Below are positions 1 to 8,186 of a stretch of DNA of 52,682 nt, piece after piece. The translations under genes were made by a program, and so were the position numbers. The notes below the pieces were generated by a model that saw only the letters and a list, made by a program, of their open reading frames with translations, did no database searches and was not told where the DNA came from. The number at the start of each line of letters is the position of its first letter. Position 1 is the stretch's first letter. This DNA is from Acidobacteriota bacterium (GTDB taxonomy: Bacteria > Acidobacteriota > Vicinamibacteria > Vicinamibacterales > CAVVIG01), in the NCBI GenBank assembly GCA_025463215.1, contig JAOBWF010000102.1, forward strand, positions 1 to 52,682, given 5' to 3'.

Positions 1-2
1 CC

Positions 3-476
3 TCTTCGACGGCCTCGGCCGGCACCGCCGGTAGTGCCGCCACATCCGGCGCGGGCACCACAGGCGCGGCGGGCACCGCAGCGACCGGTGCGACGCCCAC
101 TGCAACGGCGGGCACCACCGGCGCGGCGGGGACGACCGGCACCGCCGGGACGGCGGGCACGGCGGGAACCACGGCGACGGCTGGCACGACCGGCACGTCT
201 CCGGCGACGGCGAGCGGAGTCGGCACCGTGGGTTCGACGGCAACCGGCGCCGCTCTGGGCGCGGCCGGCAGCAACGCCGCGGCAACGACGGCGAACGGTT
301 ATCGCTTGAGCGGGTATGACGTATCAGGGTTCCGCGGCAAGCGCGTGCAGATCGTCGGCACGATGGCGGAGCCGGCCGCCGGCGCCGCGAATGCCGGTGC
401 GAACGCCGGCACGGGCGCGCGCGAATTCCGCGTGCAGAGCGTGCAGCCGATGTCCGGCAGCTGCCCGCAGCCGTAG
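3..476 (+). CDS. C-terminal part of Gly/Ala/Thr-rich secreted-type protein (5' truncated by window)
   Basis: The reading frame is open from the first codon boundary of the window to a TAG stop; its start lies outside. The first ~85 visible residues are almost only Gly, Ala, Thr and Ser. A small ordered C-terminal domain follows (YRLSGYDVSGFRGKRVQIVG ... REFRVQSVQPMSGSCPQP), the type of short beta-rich tail that recurs in acidobacterial exported proteins of unknown function. No enzyme motif is seen. A strong hairpin follows the stop, so the gene ends a transcription unit and is convergent with the downstream minus-strand gene. The low-complexity linker probably separates an exported N-terminal part from the C-terminal domain, but that is inference. 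The frame is sure; the function is unknown. Confidence 0.75.
   Translation, partial: SSTASAGTAGSAATSGAGTTGAAGTAATGATPTATAGTTGAAGTTGTAGTAGTAGTTATAGTTGTSPATASGVGTVGSTATGAALGAAGSNAAATTANGYRLSGYDVSGFRGKRVQIVGTMAEPAAGAANAGANAGTGAREFRVQSVQPMSGSCPQP
20..215 (+). repeat. Imperfect Gly-Thr-Ala coding repeat
   Basis: Short imperfect units built on ggcaccgccgg / ggcacgaccggc recur about every 9-18 bases. They encode runs of GT, AGT and GAAG inside the partial protein. This is low-complexity coding sequence prone to copy-number change, not a mobile element. Confidence 0.7.
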
Positions 477-488
477 CGTTCAGCGATT

Positions 489-525
489 CGATCGGCACTG
501 GTATACGGATGACCAGTGCCGATCG
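489..525. terminator. Strong bidirectional hairpin between convergent genes
   Basis: A perfect 14-bp inverted repeat (cgatcggcactggt / accagtgccgatcg) with a 9-nt loop sits 12 bases after the TAG of the upstream plus-strand gene and 18 bases after the stop of the minus-strand YcaQ-type gene. There is no long T tract, as usual in high-GC genomes. It is well placed to end transcription from both sides. Confidence 0.7.
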
Positions 526-542
526 CCTCTTCCGCGTGCTTG

Positions 543-1658
543 TTACTCGATCCGTAGGAACGTTCGCATCCGCTCGACTTCGGCGTCGAGCGCGCGCGCG
601 AAGGCGCGACCGGCGGGCCGTCGGCCGGCGACGTATCCGACTTCGGCGATCAACTGCCCTTCCTTCACCGTCGCGTTGGCCCAGCCGACGATCCGGTCCC
701 GCCACAGCATCGGCAACGCATAGTACCCGCGCTGCCGTTGCGCAGGCGGCGTGTACGCTTCGAACCGGTACCGCCATCCCCACAGCAGCTCGAATCGACG
801 CCGATCCCACACGACCGGATCGAATGGCGCGAGCAGACGCACGACGTCCGCCGGATCGTCGCTGGGCACACGCTCCGCTTCCGGCCAGTACCAATCGACG
901 CCTTCGACGCGCCCGCGCGCCAGCCGCCGCGTCGCGCGGGCCAGCGCCGCTTTGATGTCGCGATGCCATTGCGGCACGGCATAACGCAGGCGGCCGATCG
1001 TGAACGACAAGCTCGGACCCGGCAGCGGTGCATATGTGTTGACCAGGACGTCGACGAGCGCGTCGAGATGCGCCGCGCGTGACGGGGCGTTGCCAGGGCC
1101 GGCGGCGTGCTCGTGCGCCGCATACACGCGCACGCCGCGATCGCGCCGCGACACCCGCAGCAGACCCCGATAGTGCATGTCGACCAGCAGGTGCGTCGTC
1201 GCACTCGACGAGCCGCCCCAGTAATTGGTGACCCGGCCGTGCGCAAAATGCGCATCGGCCTCGCGCGGGTGCACCTCGCCATGCTCGCCGACGAAGGCGA
1301 GCAGCGCCTCGACCGTCTTGCGCGTCGGCGGCGAATAGTGCGACAGGTCGGCGCGTGGATGCATCAGCGCGAACACCGGCCGCGGCACGAAGCCGTAGTT
1401 GATGAAGATGTCCTCCTCGATGCCGAGCGAGGCATAACGGCGTTCGAGGTCGCCGGCACGATAGTTCGTGACGCGATGCCGGAGCGTCAGATCCTGGGCG
1501 CGCGCCGGGGCGCGGATCGGATCGGCTTGTACGAACCCGAGCTTCGCGATCGCGCGCTTCAGCGTCGTCGGAGGGAACAGACTGCGCGCGACGGCGTAGC
1601 GGCGAAGATCGCGAAGCAACAGGGACATCGTCATCGTGGCGGCCGCCACCTCGGCCAT
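543..1658 (-). CDS. YcaQ/AlkX-family winged-helix DNA glycosylase (HTH_42)
   Basis: A 371-residue protein of the winged-helix family typified by E. coli YcaQ, a glycosylase that unhooks interstrand crosslinks and bulky alkylated purines. The N-terminus carries the family segment LGFVQADPI; the Gln-X-Asp here matches the catalytic Q-x-D/Q motif described for this family. It continues with APARAQDLTLRHR and FINYGFVPRPVFALMHPR, both typical. Length is close to the usual ~400. The ATG used gives MAEVAAATMTMS; the internal ATG codons eight and ten residues later are equally possible. The gene stands alone, convergent with the gene to its left and divergent from the MEDS-domain gene. Family assignment is confident; substrate is inferred from the family. 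Confidence 0.85.
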   Translation of the reverse strand: MAEVAAATMTMSLLLRDLRRYAVARSLFPPTTLKRAIAKLGFVQADPIRAPARAQDLTLRHRVTNYRAGDLERRYASLGIEEDIFINYGFVPRPVFALMHPRADLSHYSPPTRKTVEALLAFVGEHGEVHPREADAHFAHGRVTNYWGGSSSATTHLLVDMHYRGLLRVSRRDRGVRVYAAHEHAAGPGNAPSRAAHLDALVDVLVNTYAPLPGPSLSFTIGRLRYAVPQWHRDIKAALARATRRLARGRVEGVDWYWPEAERVPSDDPADVVRLLAPFDPVVWDRRRFELLWGWRYRFEAYTPPAQRQRGYYALPMLWRDRIVGWANATVKEGQLIAEVGYVAGRRPAGRAFARALDAEVERMRTFLRIE

Positions 1659-1703
1659 AGTGTCACTTGTGGCGTGCGGCCACTGCGCATGTTAGCCTCA
1701 CCC

Positions 1704-2336
1704 ATGCCTTCACCCGCTCGTACCGTCAACCTCGCGGGACGTGAGATCGGCTGCAGCTGCCACGCCTGCGCGTTCTTCCACACCGACGACCAGTTCTACC
1801 GAGTGCTGCTGCCCTTCATCCGCGAAGGCTTTGCCGCCGGCGATCGCGCGGTGCACATCGTCGATCCGGCCAAGCGGGACCGCCATGTGCAGACGCTGGC
1901 GGCCGCGGGCATCGATGCCGAGCGCAGCCAGGACACGCGGCAGCTGGAGGTCCGCCGGTGGGAAGAGGCCTACCTGCGCGGGGGGCACTTCGACCAGGAC
2001 GCCATGCTCGCGCTGATCCAGGAAGTGCTCGAAGAAGGCCGCCGCCAGAACTTTCCGATGACCCGGCTCGTTGCGAACATGGAGTGGGCGCTCGAGGACC
2101 AGCCCGGCGTCGGCGACATCGTCGAATACGAATCGCGCTTGAACTACATCCTGCCTCGGTACAACGACACCGTCGTGTGCACCTACGATCTCGCCAAGTT
2201 CAGCGCGCTTGCGGTGATGGACATCCTGCGCACCCATCCGATGGTCATCGTCGGCGAAGTCATGCAGGAGAACCCGTTCTATACGCTGCCAGACGTGCTC
2301 CTGCCGGAGCTTGCGGCGCGGCGGCAGCGGCACTGA
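1704..2336 (+). CDS. MEDS-domain sensory protein
   Basis: A 210-residue single-domain protein that matches the MEDS family (methanogen/methylotroph DcmR sensory domain). Visible family features are HACAFFHTDDQFYRVLLPFI near residue 20, GDRAVHIVDPAKRD near 50, and the NFPMTRLVANMEWALED stretch near 115 that ends in a Glu-rich helix. MEDS domains bind unknown small ligands and often sit beside or are fused to histidine kinases. The stop lies 24 bases before the GAF-kinase gene, so the two probably form one unit and may be partners. An in-frame ATG 15 bases upstream (MLASP) is an alternative start. There is no DNA-binding domain, unlike DcmR itself. Confidence 0.82.
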   Translation: MPSPARTVNLAGREIGCSCHACAFFHTDDQFYRVLLPFIREGFAAGDRAVHIVDPAKRDRHVQTLAAAGIDAERSQDTRQLEVRRWEEAYLRGGHFDQDAMLALIQEVLEEGRRQNFPMTRLVANMEWALEDQPGVGDIVEYESRLNYILPRYNDTVVCTYDLAKFSALAVMDILRTHPMVIVGEVMQENPFYTLPDVLLPELAARRQRH

Positions 2337-2360
2337 CGTCGTTTGGTCCACACACCCGGA

Positions 2361-4088
2361 ATGGGCGCGGCTGACGTCAACCCGGACATCGGTCACCTGC
2401 GGCGCTGCATCGGTGACGTCGTCGCGCTGTCGACGTTGTCCGCGGTCTGGGCGGGCGCGGCGCGGCCTCGAATTGCCGACAGTCTCGCCCAGGTGCTGTG
2501 CGAAACGCTCGGCGCCGACCTCGTCTATGTCGGTCTGCGTGGCACGGCCGGCGCCGCCGTCTGCGAGGCCGCGTCGCGGCGCAACCAGACACACGATCAG
2601 ATCGGCGAGGCGATCCGCGCCGACCTCGCCGGCTGGCTGCGCCAGCCGGGTGCCGCAGCCACCGTGCCGCAGCTCTCCCAGCCGTCGCTGACCCACGTCG
2701 TCACGCCGATCGGCATCTCCGCCGAGCACGGCGTCATCGTGACGGTGGCGAGCCATGCGGGTTTCCCGTCGGAGACGCACCGGCTGCTGCTCAACGTCGC
2801 CGCGAATCAGGCGACGCTCGCGCTGCTCACCGACAGCGCGCGCGACGAGCAGCGCATCGCCGACATCCTGCAGCGCGTCGGAACCTCGATTGCCGGGGAC
2901 CTCGATCCGGAGCGCGTGGTGCAGACGGTCACCGACGAAGCGACCGGGCTGACCGGCGCGAACTTCGGCGCGTTCTTCTATAACGTGGTCAACCGCGCCG
3001 GCGAGTCGTACATGCTGTATACCCTCGCGGGCGCGCCGCGCGAAGCCTTTTCGCGCTTTCCGATGCCGCGCAATACCGGGATCTTCGCGCCGACGTTCGC
3101 CGGCGCGGGCGTCGTACGCCTGGACGACGTGATCGCCGACCCGCGGTTCGGACACAACCCGCCGTATCACGGCATGCCGGCGGGTCACCTGCCGGTGCGC
3201 AGTTACCTCGCCGTGCCGGTCCTCTCGCGCACGGGCAAGGTCCACGGCGGCCTGTTCCTCGGTCACCGGGACGTCGGCGTTTTCACCGAACGGCACGAGC
3301 GGCTCGTCGTCGGCCTCGCCGCGTGGGCCGCGCTGGCCCTCGACAACAGCAATCTCTACGCAGACGCGCAGCGTGCCAACCTGGCGAAGGATCAGTTCCT
3401 CGCGACCCTGTCGCACGAGCTCCGGACACCGCTGAACGCGATCGTCGGCTGGCTGAGCATGCTGCGCCGTCCCGAAGTGATGTCCCCCGCCGGCATGCCG
3501 AAAGCGTGGGCGGCGATCGACCGCAACTCGGAAGCCCTCACCGGATTGATCGAGGATCTACTCGACGTGTCGCGCATCGCCACCGGCAAGCTGCGGCTCG
3601 CCGAAGCCGAGGTCGACATCAACGAGGTGTTCCGCGACAGCGCGCGGACGATGGAGCCGAAGTTCGACGCGAAGCGCGTGCGGCTGACGACCGACATCGG
3701 CGCGGAGCCGTACCGCGTGCGCGGCGACGCCGCGCGCCTTCGCCAGGTCGCCGTCAACCTGCTGGCGAACGCCGTGCGGTTCACGGCGAGCGGTGGGCAG
3801 GTCGACGTCCGCGTCGCCTGCGAAGGGGCGTCCATCATCGCGACGGTGATCGACACCGGGATCGGCATTCACCCGGACTTTCTGCCGCACGTGTTCGAGC
3901 AGTTCCGCCAGGGGGACAGCGACACGACGATGGGCCTTGGACTCGGCCTGGCGATCGTCAAGAACCTGGTGGAGCTGCACGGCGGATCGGTCGCGGCCGA
4001 GAGCGACGGCATCGGGCGCGGCTCCCGCTTCACCGTCACGCTGCCCCGCGCGTCGGCTGACTCCGGTACCGCGAACCCAGCCTCTTGA
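2361..4088 (+). CDS. GAF-GAF sensor histidine kinase
   Basis: A 575-residue soluble histidine kinase. Two GAF-like sensor regions occupy roughly residues 25-160 and 170-335. The second is the clearer, with YLAVPVLSRTGKVHGGLFLG. HisKA follows with the phospho-accepting His352 in LSHELRTPLNAIVGWLSMLR, then the HATPase_c with NLLANAVRFT (N box), DTGIGI (G1) and GLGLGLAIVKNLVELHGG (G2). There are no membrane segments and no receiver domain, so it must pass phosphate to a separate regulator that is not adjacent. I chose ATG at 2361; a TTG six codons upstream is also open. It is likely co-transcribed with the MEDS gene just before it. A hairpin overlaps its stop codon. Confidence 0.88.
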   Translation: MGAADVNPDIGHLRRCIGDVVALSTLSAVWAGAARPRIADSLAQVLCETLGADLVYVGLRGTAGAAVCEAASRRNQTHDQIGEAIRADLAGWLRQPGAAATVPQLSQPSLTHVVTPIGISAEHGVIVTVASHAGFPSETHRLLLNVAANQATLALLTDSARDEQRIADILQRVGTSIAGDLDPERVVQTVTDEATGLTGANFGAFFYNVVNRAGESYMLYTLAGAPREAFSRFPMPRNTGIFAPTFAGAGVVRLDDVIADPRFGHNPPYHGMPAGHLPVRSYLAVPVLSRTGKVHGGLFLGHRDVGVFTERHERLVVGLAAWAALALDNSNLYADAQRANLAKDQFLATLSHELRTPLNAIVGWLSMLRRPEVMSPAGMPKAWAAIDRNSEALTGLIEDLLDVSRIATGKLRLAEAEVDINEVFRDSARTMEPKFDAKRVRLTTDIGAEPYRVRGDAARLRQVAVNLLANAVRFTASGGQVDVRVACEGASIIATVIDTGIGIHPDFLPHVFEQFRQGDSDTTMGLGLGLAIVKNLVELHGGSVAAESDGIGRGSRFTVTLPRASADSGTANPAS

Positions 4089-4108
4089 CCGGCCGCCGCA
4101 GGCCGGTC
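4087..4108 (+). terminator. GACCGGCC hairpin after the GAF kinase
   Basis: A perfect 8-bp stem (gaccggcc / ggccggtc) with a 6-nt loop begins inside the stop codon of the kinase gene. The same stem sequence recurs in hairpins at 45.76 and 49.19 kb, suggesting a common terminator or REP-like hairpin in this genome. Confidence 0.6.
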
Positions 4109-4272
4109 CCCGGCTGGTAGGCGTTCTATAGGCGCCGGACGGGGGTCCGGCGGGCCAGCTGTTCCATCGGTGATATATTCAGTGCATTCCTCCGTCTGTA
4201 CTTGTGGCGCTTTGACGGTTGGCGCCCGCGGTGTATCGGCTGGACCATATTTGCGGGCCGGGGCTCGCCTGG

Positions 4273-5376
4273 ATGATATCAATGCGTGCTCGTGCCTGTT
4301 GCGGACTGTTGTCGCTCGTCGCCTTGGTCGCGGCTGGTGCCTGTTCGAGTAGTCCGGCGGCGCCGGCCGCGGTATCGACCGCGTCGCCGCAGCTCCTGTC
4401 GCCCGGCAACGGATCGCAGGTCGCCAATCAATCGCAACCGGTCACGCTGGTCGTACAGAATGCCGCCGGCTCGAAGGCCGGGACCACCTACACCTTCGAG
4501 GTCGCGTCCGATGTCGCCTTCACCGCCAAGGTGCAGACCAAGGACGGCATCCTCGAAGGCACCGGCGGTCAGACGAGCGTGAAGCTCGACCCGCTGCCGG
4601 CAGCGAAAGACTACTTCTGGCGCGCCCGCGCGCAAGCGCCCGGCGGCACCGGCGGCTTCAGCGACCTGTTCAAGTTCACCGTCGGGCCGGCGGTCACGCT
4701 GGCGGCGCCGGCGCCGATCAGCCCCCTGACCAATGCGGAAACCAATCCGCGACCGGCACTGCGCGTGACCAACGCCAGCCGAAGCGGATCGACCGGAGCG
4801 ATCACCTACAAGTTCGAGATCGCGAGGGACGCGGGCTTCGGGTCGATCGTCGTCAGCGCGACGACTACGGAGGGGGTCAACGAGACCGGCTACATCCCCA
4901 CCAGCGATCTGCCGACGCGGTCGCTGCTGTTCTGGCGCGCGAGCGCGATCGACGCCGCCAACGCGTTGACGAGCACACCGAGCACGACGCAGAGTTTCAC
5001 GCCGCTGCCCTTCTCGCAGGCAGAAACCGTGGCGCAGCAACTGGGCGTCGTACTGTGGCCGGGCAGGGTACCGCCCGGCTCCGTCGGACACGCGACGATG
5101 GGCGACAACTGGCAGGTGCAGACGCTGCATTACCTGCCGCGCAACGTCTTCTTTCAGAGCCCCGACGCCGAGATGATCCGCATTTTCGATCTGCTCGATC
5201 GCGGCTTCGATCCGGACGCCGCCGCCGCCTGGATGAACGGCAACGGCTATCCGACCGCCGCGCTCTGGTATCCGCCGCCCGAAAAGGGGGTCATCGGTCT
5301 GCAGTATGTTTATCTCGCCTCCCGGAACAAGGTGTTCGTGAACGGCACCTGGGAAGTCGTCCTGCGCCTCGAGTGA
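4273..5376 (+). CDS. Putative lipoprotein with two fibronectin-III-like domains
   Basis: A 367-residue exported protein. The N-terminus has a short basic region, a hydrophobic core (LLSLVALVAAGAC) and a Cys at the expected lipobox position followed by SSS, so it is probably lipid-anchored. Two repeats of about 110 residues resemble the beta-sandwich (FN3/Ig-like) domains that precede unknown C-terminal domains: TYTFEVASDVAFTAKV ... YFWRARAQ, and TYKFEIARDAGFGSIV ... LFWRASAID. The last ~120 residues (HYLPRNVFFQSPDAEMIRIF) form a separate domain I do not recognise. ATG at 4282 is an alternative start. The 184-base gap upstream should hold its own promoter. The function is unknown; surface binding is a guess. 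Confidence 0.75.
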   Translation: MISMRARACCGLLSLVALVAAGACSSSPAAPAAVSTASPQLLSPGNGSQVANQSQPVTLVVQNAAGSKAGTTYTFEVASDVAFTAKVQTKDGILEGTGGQTSVKLDPLPAAKDYFWRARAQAPGGTGGFSDLFKFTVGPAVTLAAPAPISPLTNAETNPRPALRVTNASRSGSTGAITYKFEIARDAGFGSIVVSATTTEGVNETGYIPTSDLPTRSLLFWRASAIDAANALTSTPSTTQSFTPLPFSQAETVAQQLGVVLWPGRVPPGSVGHATMGDNWQVQTLHYLPRNVFFQSPDAEMIRIFDLLDRGFDPDAAAAWMNGNGYPTAALWYPPPEKGVIGLQYVYLASRNKVFVNGTWEVVLRLE

Positions 5377-5439
5377 CGCGAGTGCAGCGCGGATACGCGG
5401 TGACCCCGGCGCACGCGGTGCTCTGTTAGCGCCTGACGT

Positions 5440-5640
5440 ATGGACGGGCCACCCATCCGCAAAGACGTCCTGCTGTGGCAGGTCGGCGACGTGCGCTGCA
5501 CGTGCTGGGTCATTTCCGCGGACCACATCCAGATTGCGGTGACCGTCGACGGCGTGGTCGTGCGCGAAGACTGGTTTTCCGACTATCACGAGGCCGGCGA
5601 GTTCGCGGCCGATTTGATCCACCGCTACGAAAAGCCGTAG
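5440..5640 (+). CDS. Small conserved-type hypothetical protein (66 aa)
   Basis: A short open frame from ATG to TAG with strongly G/C third codon positions throughout, which argues that it is coding. The peptide ends VVREDWFSDYHEAGEFAADLIHRYEKP, a pattern resembling small single-domain bacterial proteins of unknown function. There is no signal peptide, membrane segment or metal motif. It lies 63 bases downstream of the lipoprotein gene on the same strand and could be read from that promoter. I cannot assign a function. Confidence 0.6.
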   Translation: MDGPPIRKDVLLWQVGDVRCTCWVISADHIQIAVTVDGVVVREDWFSDYHEAGEFAADLIHRYEKP

Positions 5641-5746
5641 CGAACCGGCGCGGGCTCGAGCCCTGTCGACCGCCTCGCCGTGCAGCCGTTCGGGGCGGCC
5701 ACCTGGCAGGGCTGACGGCGTGCGCGGCGCCAATCTGCAAACCGCG

Positions 5747-6487
5747 CTAGCGGCGCGGGTCGGTCAGGAAAAACGGATAGGCGGGAGCCGCCGCGTGCGG
5801 GTCGTGCGGCGGGCGCTGCGACATCGCGCGTGCCGTGTCGTCGATCGCCTGCAGGATCTGCGCGTTCGCCTGGGTCGACGAAAAGCGGTCGGGCAGCAGC
5901 GGGCGCTGCCGCCACTCGTCCTCGCGCAGACTCCACAATAATTGCCGCTCGGCGCGGCCGTCCTTGCGAAACGCCCGCGCCAGGTTCGCCTCCGGGCGCG
6001 CGCCGAGTTTGTGCAGCGCGCCGTTGCCGCGCCCGTTGAGGCCGACGGCGCGGGCCTCCAGCCTGTTCACCTTGATCGTGGTGAACGCGAATCCGGCGAC
6101 CAGGTTCGCCGCTGCCATGAACACGCCGGTCGCCCAGAACGCCGCGCCGACGGCGAAGCCCCACTCCCAGGTCAGCCCGGTCACATCGACCGCGCGCACC
6201 TGGATGATGCCGACGGCGTCGGACATGCCGTGCGGCACAATCCCGAAACAGACGGCATGCCCCGCGGCGCGCTGGCCGTGTGTCCAACGGATGAACCCGG
6301 CAAAGGCCGACGCGGACGGCGGCGGCGACGACAGGTGTTCGGTGACCCGGGGGTCCGAGAGCAGCTCGTACAAGGTGGCAGCGTCGGACTCCAGCACCTC
6401 GCGGACGTCGACCATCTCGCCAGACAGCCGCGGGACGACCTCCGTCCACGGGGGCGGAGACTGCCGCTGACTATCGTTTTCGAGCAT
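5747..6487 (-). CDS. GNAT-family acetyltransferase (RimJ/RimL type)
   Basis: A 246-residue protein with the N-acetyltransferase layout. It has an N-terminal strand-helix VDVREVLESDAATLYELLSD, a central WEWGFAVGAAFWATGVFMAA that corresponds to the acetyl-CoA-binding loop, and ARAVGLNGRGNGALHKLG near residue 155, the typical N-x-x-S/G-x-x-x-L-x-K-L-G motif of RimJ/RimL-like enzymes. The ~80 residues after that are an extra C-terminal tail. The enzyme would acetylate an amino group from acetyl-CoA; the substrate is unknown. An in-frame start 20 codons upstream exists, but the residues it adds do not look like the family. Confidence 0.8.
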   Translation of the reverse strand: MLENDSQRQSPPPWTEVVPRLSGEMVDVREVLESDAATLYELLSDPRVTEHLSSPPPSASAFAGFIRWTHGQRAAGHAVCFGIVPHGMSDAVGIIQVRAVDVTGLTWEWGFAVGAAFWATGVFMAAANLVAGFAFTTIKVNRLEARAVGLNGRGNGALHKLGARPEANLARAFRKDGRAERQLLWSLREDEWRQRPLLPDRFSSTQANAQILQAIDDTARAMSQRPPHDPHAAAPAYPFFLTDPRR

Positions 6488-6611
6488 CGCGACCGACTGT
6501 AGGGTCGGACCGACCCCGGCGGCAATCAGGGAATGTCCCGATATCACTTCTGCACAACCTGGCGCTGCCCCAGCCGTTCACGATGTCGCGATCGGATGGT
6601 GGTGAAACCCC

Positions 6612-7031
6612 TCAGGACTTCGCGGGCTTCGACCGTTTCGACTTGCCGGAACTGTTGAGGGCGACCGCCTGGCGAACGAGTGCCTTGAACGCGGACGCGT
6701 CAACGTCTTCTCCTTCGTGGATGTCGATCGCACGGCGTACGTTTCCGTCCAGACTCGAATTGAAGAGACCGGCCGGATCCTTCAGAGCGGCGCCCTTGGC
6801 GAAGGTCAGCTTCACGACACTCTTGTAGGATTCGCCGGTGCAGATGATGCCGTCGTGGGACCACACTGGCGTGCCCATCCACTTCCATTCTTCGACGACG
6901 TCCGGGTCGGCCTGCTTGATGATCTTGCGCATTCTGCTGAGAGTGTCGCCGCGCCAGTCCCCGAGTTCGGCGATGCGTTTCGAGATCAGCGCCGATGCCG
7001 GCTCCCCTTCACTCGCGCCCGACTTTTTCAT
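6612..7031 (-). CDS. DUF1801-family protein
   Basis: A 139-residue protein of the DUF1801 (YdhG-like) fold. Visible family features are LSRMRKIIKQADPDVVEEWKW (about residues 33-53), GTPVWSHDGIICTGESYKS, and VKLTFAKGAALKDP. Its biochemical role is unknown. It is the third gene of an ArsR-AHSA1-DUF1801 operon and starts 22 bases after the AHSA1 gene. That arrangement is common, and DUF1801 and AHSA1 proteins are often co-regulated. The start chosen is the ATG giving MKKSGASEGEP; 29 upstream codons are open but overlap the preceding gene and lack family similarity. Confidence 0.85.
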   Translation of the reverse strand: MKKSGASEGEPASALISKRIAELGDWRGDTLSRMRKIIKQADPDVVEEWKWMGTPVWSHDGIICTGESYKSVVKLTFAKGAALKDPAGLFNSSLDGNVRRAIDIHEGEDVDASAFKALVRQAVALNSSGKSKRSKPAKS

Positions 7032-7053
7032 GTCCTCATCCTTCGCGCCATGC

Positions 7054-7620
7054 TCAGCTCCCTGAACCGGCGGCCCAACCGGGGGTCTCCACACCGAACT
7101 GTTTCGCGTACTCGGCATTCAGTCGCTGCCAGCCGCCGAACTTCATCGCGTCGGCGCCGACCATGCGGCCAATGGGCCGACCGGCGAGAAGCCGCTCGAG
7201 CACATCGAAGCCGATGTGCCAGCCTGCCGCGCCCATTGAAATGTAGCGGCGGTCGATGTTGTGCCACAACGTCAGGCGCGTACCGGCACCCGACGGTTCG
7301 AGCTGCCACCGCATATCGTTGCCACCCCAGTCGTACTCGAGCAGCCTGGGCGCGTCGGCTCGGGTCACGGTTGCTTCGGCAACCTGCGGCGTGGGCGCTC
7401 CCATCGTGGTGAGCTTCACCGTCGTGCCCTTCGTCGCGAGGCTCCCATCGGCTTCGAAGGGCGCCCACTCGCGCAGCTGCGCGGGGTCGGTCAGCGCCTG
7501 CCAGACTGTTTCCGGCGAGTGACGCAGTTCTCTGACGAGAATAAGCGTCCACTGCTCGCCGTCTTTTCGTACCTGCGCCCCGCTGGCGGGACCTGGTGCG
7601 TAGTGCTCGCGATCGGTCAT
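7054..7620 (-). CDS. SRPBCC / AHSA1-type START-like protein
   Basis: A 188-residue protein of the SRPBCC superfamily, AHSA1 branch, a helix-grip fold with a hydrophobic ligand cavity. Characteristic stretches are LVRELRHSPETVWQALTDPA (about 30-50), LREWAPFEADGS, and TRLTLWHNIDRRY near residue 120. No ligand can be read from the sequence. Its ATG directly abuts the TAG of the upstream ArsR regulator, so the two are translationally coupled and expressed from the ArsR-controlled promoter. An ArsR repressor followed by an AHSA1 protein is a recurring bacterial pair. Confidence 0.88.
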   Translation of the reverse strand: MTDREHYAPGPASGAQVRKDGEQWTLILVRELRHSPETVWQALTDPAQLREWAPFEADGSLATKGTTVKLTTMGAPTPQVAEATVTRADAPRLLEYDWGGNDMRWQLEPSGAGTRLTLWHNIDRRYISMGAAGWHIGFDVLERLLAGRPIGRMVGADAMKFGGWQRLNAEYAKQFGVETPGWAAGSGS

Positions 7621-8010
7621 CTATCGTCTCCTTGTCTTGCTTGTCGCCGGTGTCGATCGACGCTGCCTTTTCGTTGGCGCTGATTGATCCATGCGATCGA
7701 GGTGGCGTTCGAGCGCATCGACGTGGGCGGACCAGAACCGACGGAACGGCGCCAGCCAGGCGTCGAGCTCCTGAAGTGAGTCAGGTGTCAGGCGGTAGAG
7801 ACGGCGCTGGGCGTCCACCGTGGCTTCGACGACACCGGCCTCGCGCAGCACTCGCAGGTGCTTCGACACGGTCGGCTGCGGCATGCGCAGTCGCCGCTCG
7901 ATCTCGCCAACCGACTGTTGTGATGCGGCGAGGAGGCTCAAGATCGCGCGGCGGTTCGGATCCGCAATGATGTCGAAGACCGATTCCACGCTCTGTATAT
8001 ACTCAATCAT
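7621..8010 (-). CDS. ArsR/SmtB-type transcriptional repressor
   Basis: A 129-residue winged-helix regulator. The recognition region reads FDIIADPNRRAILSLLAAS ... VGEIERRLRMPQPTVSKHLR (residues ~10-50), followed by the wing VVEATVDAQRRLYRL. None of the usual metal-binding Cys motifs of ArsR or SmtB is present, so it probably senses something other than a thiophilic metal, as in the subgroup linked to AHSA1 genes. The ATG at 8010 lies inside a palindrome that is probably its own operator; a TTG five codons upstream is a weaker start. It is the first gene of the operon and likely represses itself and the two following genes. Confidence 0.88.
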   Translation of the reverse strand: MIEYIQSVESVFDIIADPNRRAILSLLAASQQSVGEIERRLRMPQPTVSKHLRVLREAGVVEATVDAQRRLYRLTPDSLQELDAWLAPFRRFWSAHVDALERHLDRMDQSAPTKRQRRSTPATSKTRRR

Positions 8011-8021
8011 GTATATACATG
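7995..8021 (-). promoter_or_regulatory. Palindromic operator overlapping the ArsR start codon
   Basis: Two copies of the self-complementary octamer gtatatac lie at 7995-8002 and 8011-8018, 16 bases apart centre to centre. The upstream copy extends to a perfect 14-bp palindrome, catgtatatacatg (8008-8021), that includes the ATG. An AT-rich palindrome in otherwise GC-rich DNA at the start of an ArsR gene is what an autorepression site looks like. No footprint can be inferred beyond this. Confidence 0.65.
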
Positions 8022-8090
8022 TCAAGGTACATACAACCGCGCGAACACGCGCGCGTCACCCTCGGATCGAAGCGCGAATCAGCGGCTCAT

Positions 8091-8119
8091 GCTCTGGCGG
8101 GGCTCGAAGCAGCCAGAGC
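8091..8119 (-). terminator. Possible terminator hairpin of the signalling operon
   Basis: An 8-bp inverted repeat (gctctggc / gccagagc) with a 13-nt loop lies about 70 bases past the TAG of the last kinase gene of the operon. It lacks a T tract, so the call is tentative. Confidence 0.4.
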
Positions 8120-8186
8120 CCCGAGGCCAGCCTTCGCAAAATGATCGCGCCGGGCAGTGCTCGTAGCGCCTCCAGCGATGGCGTGG

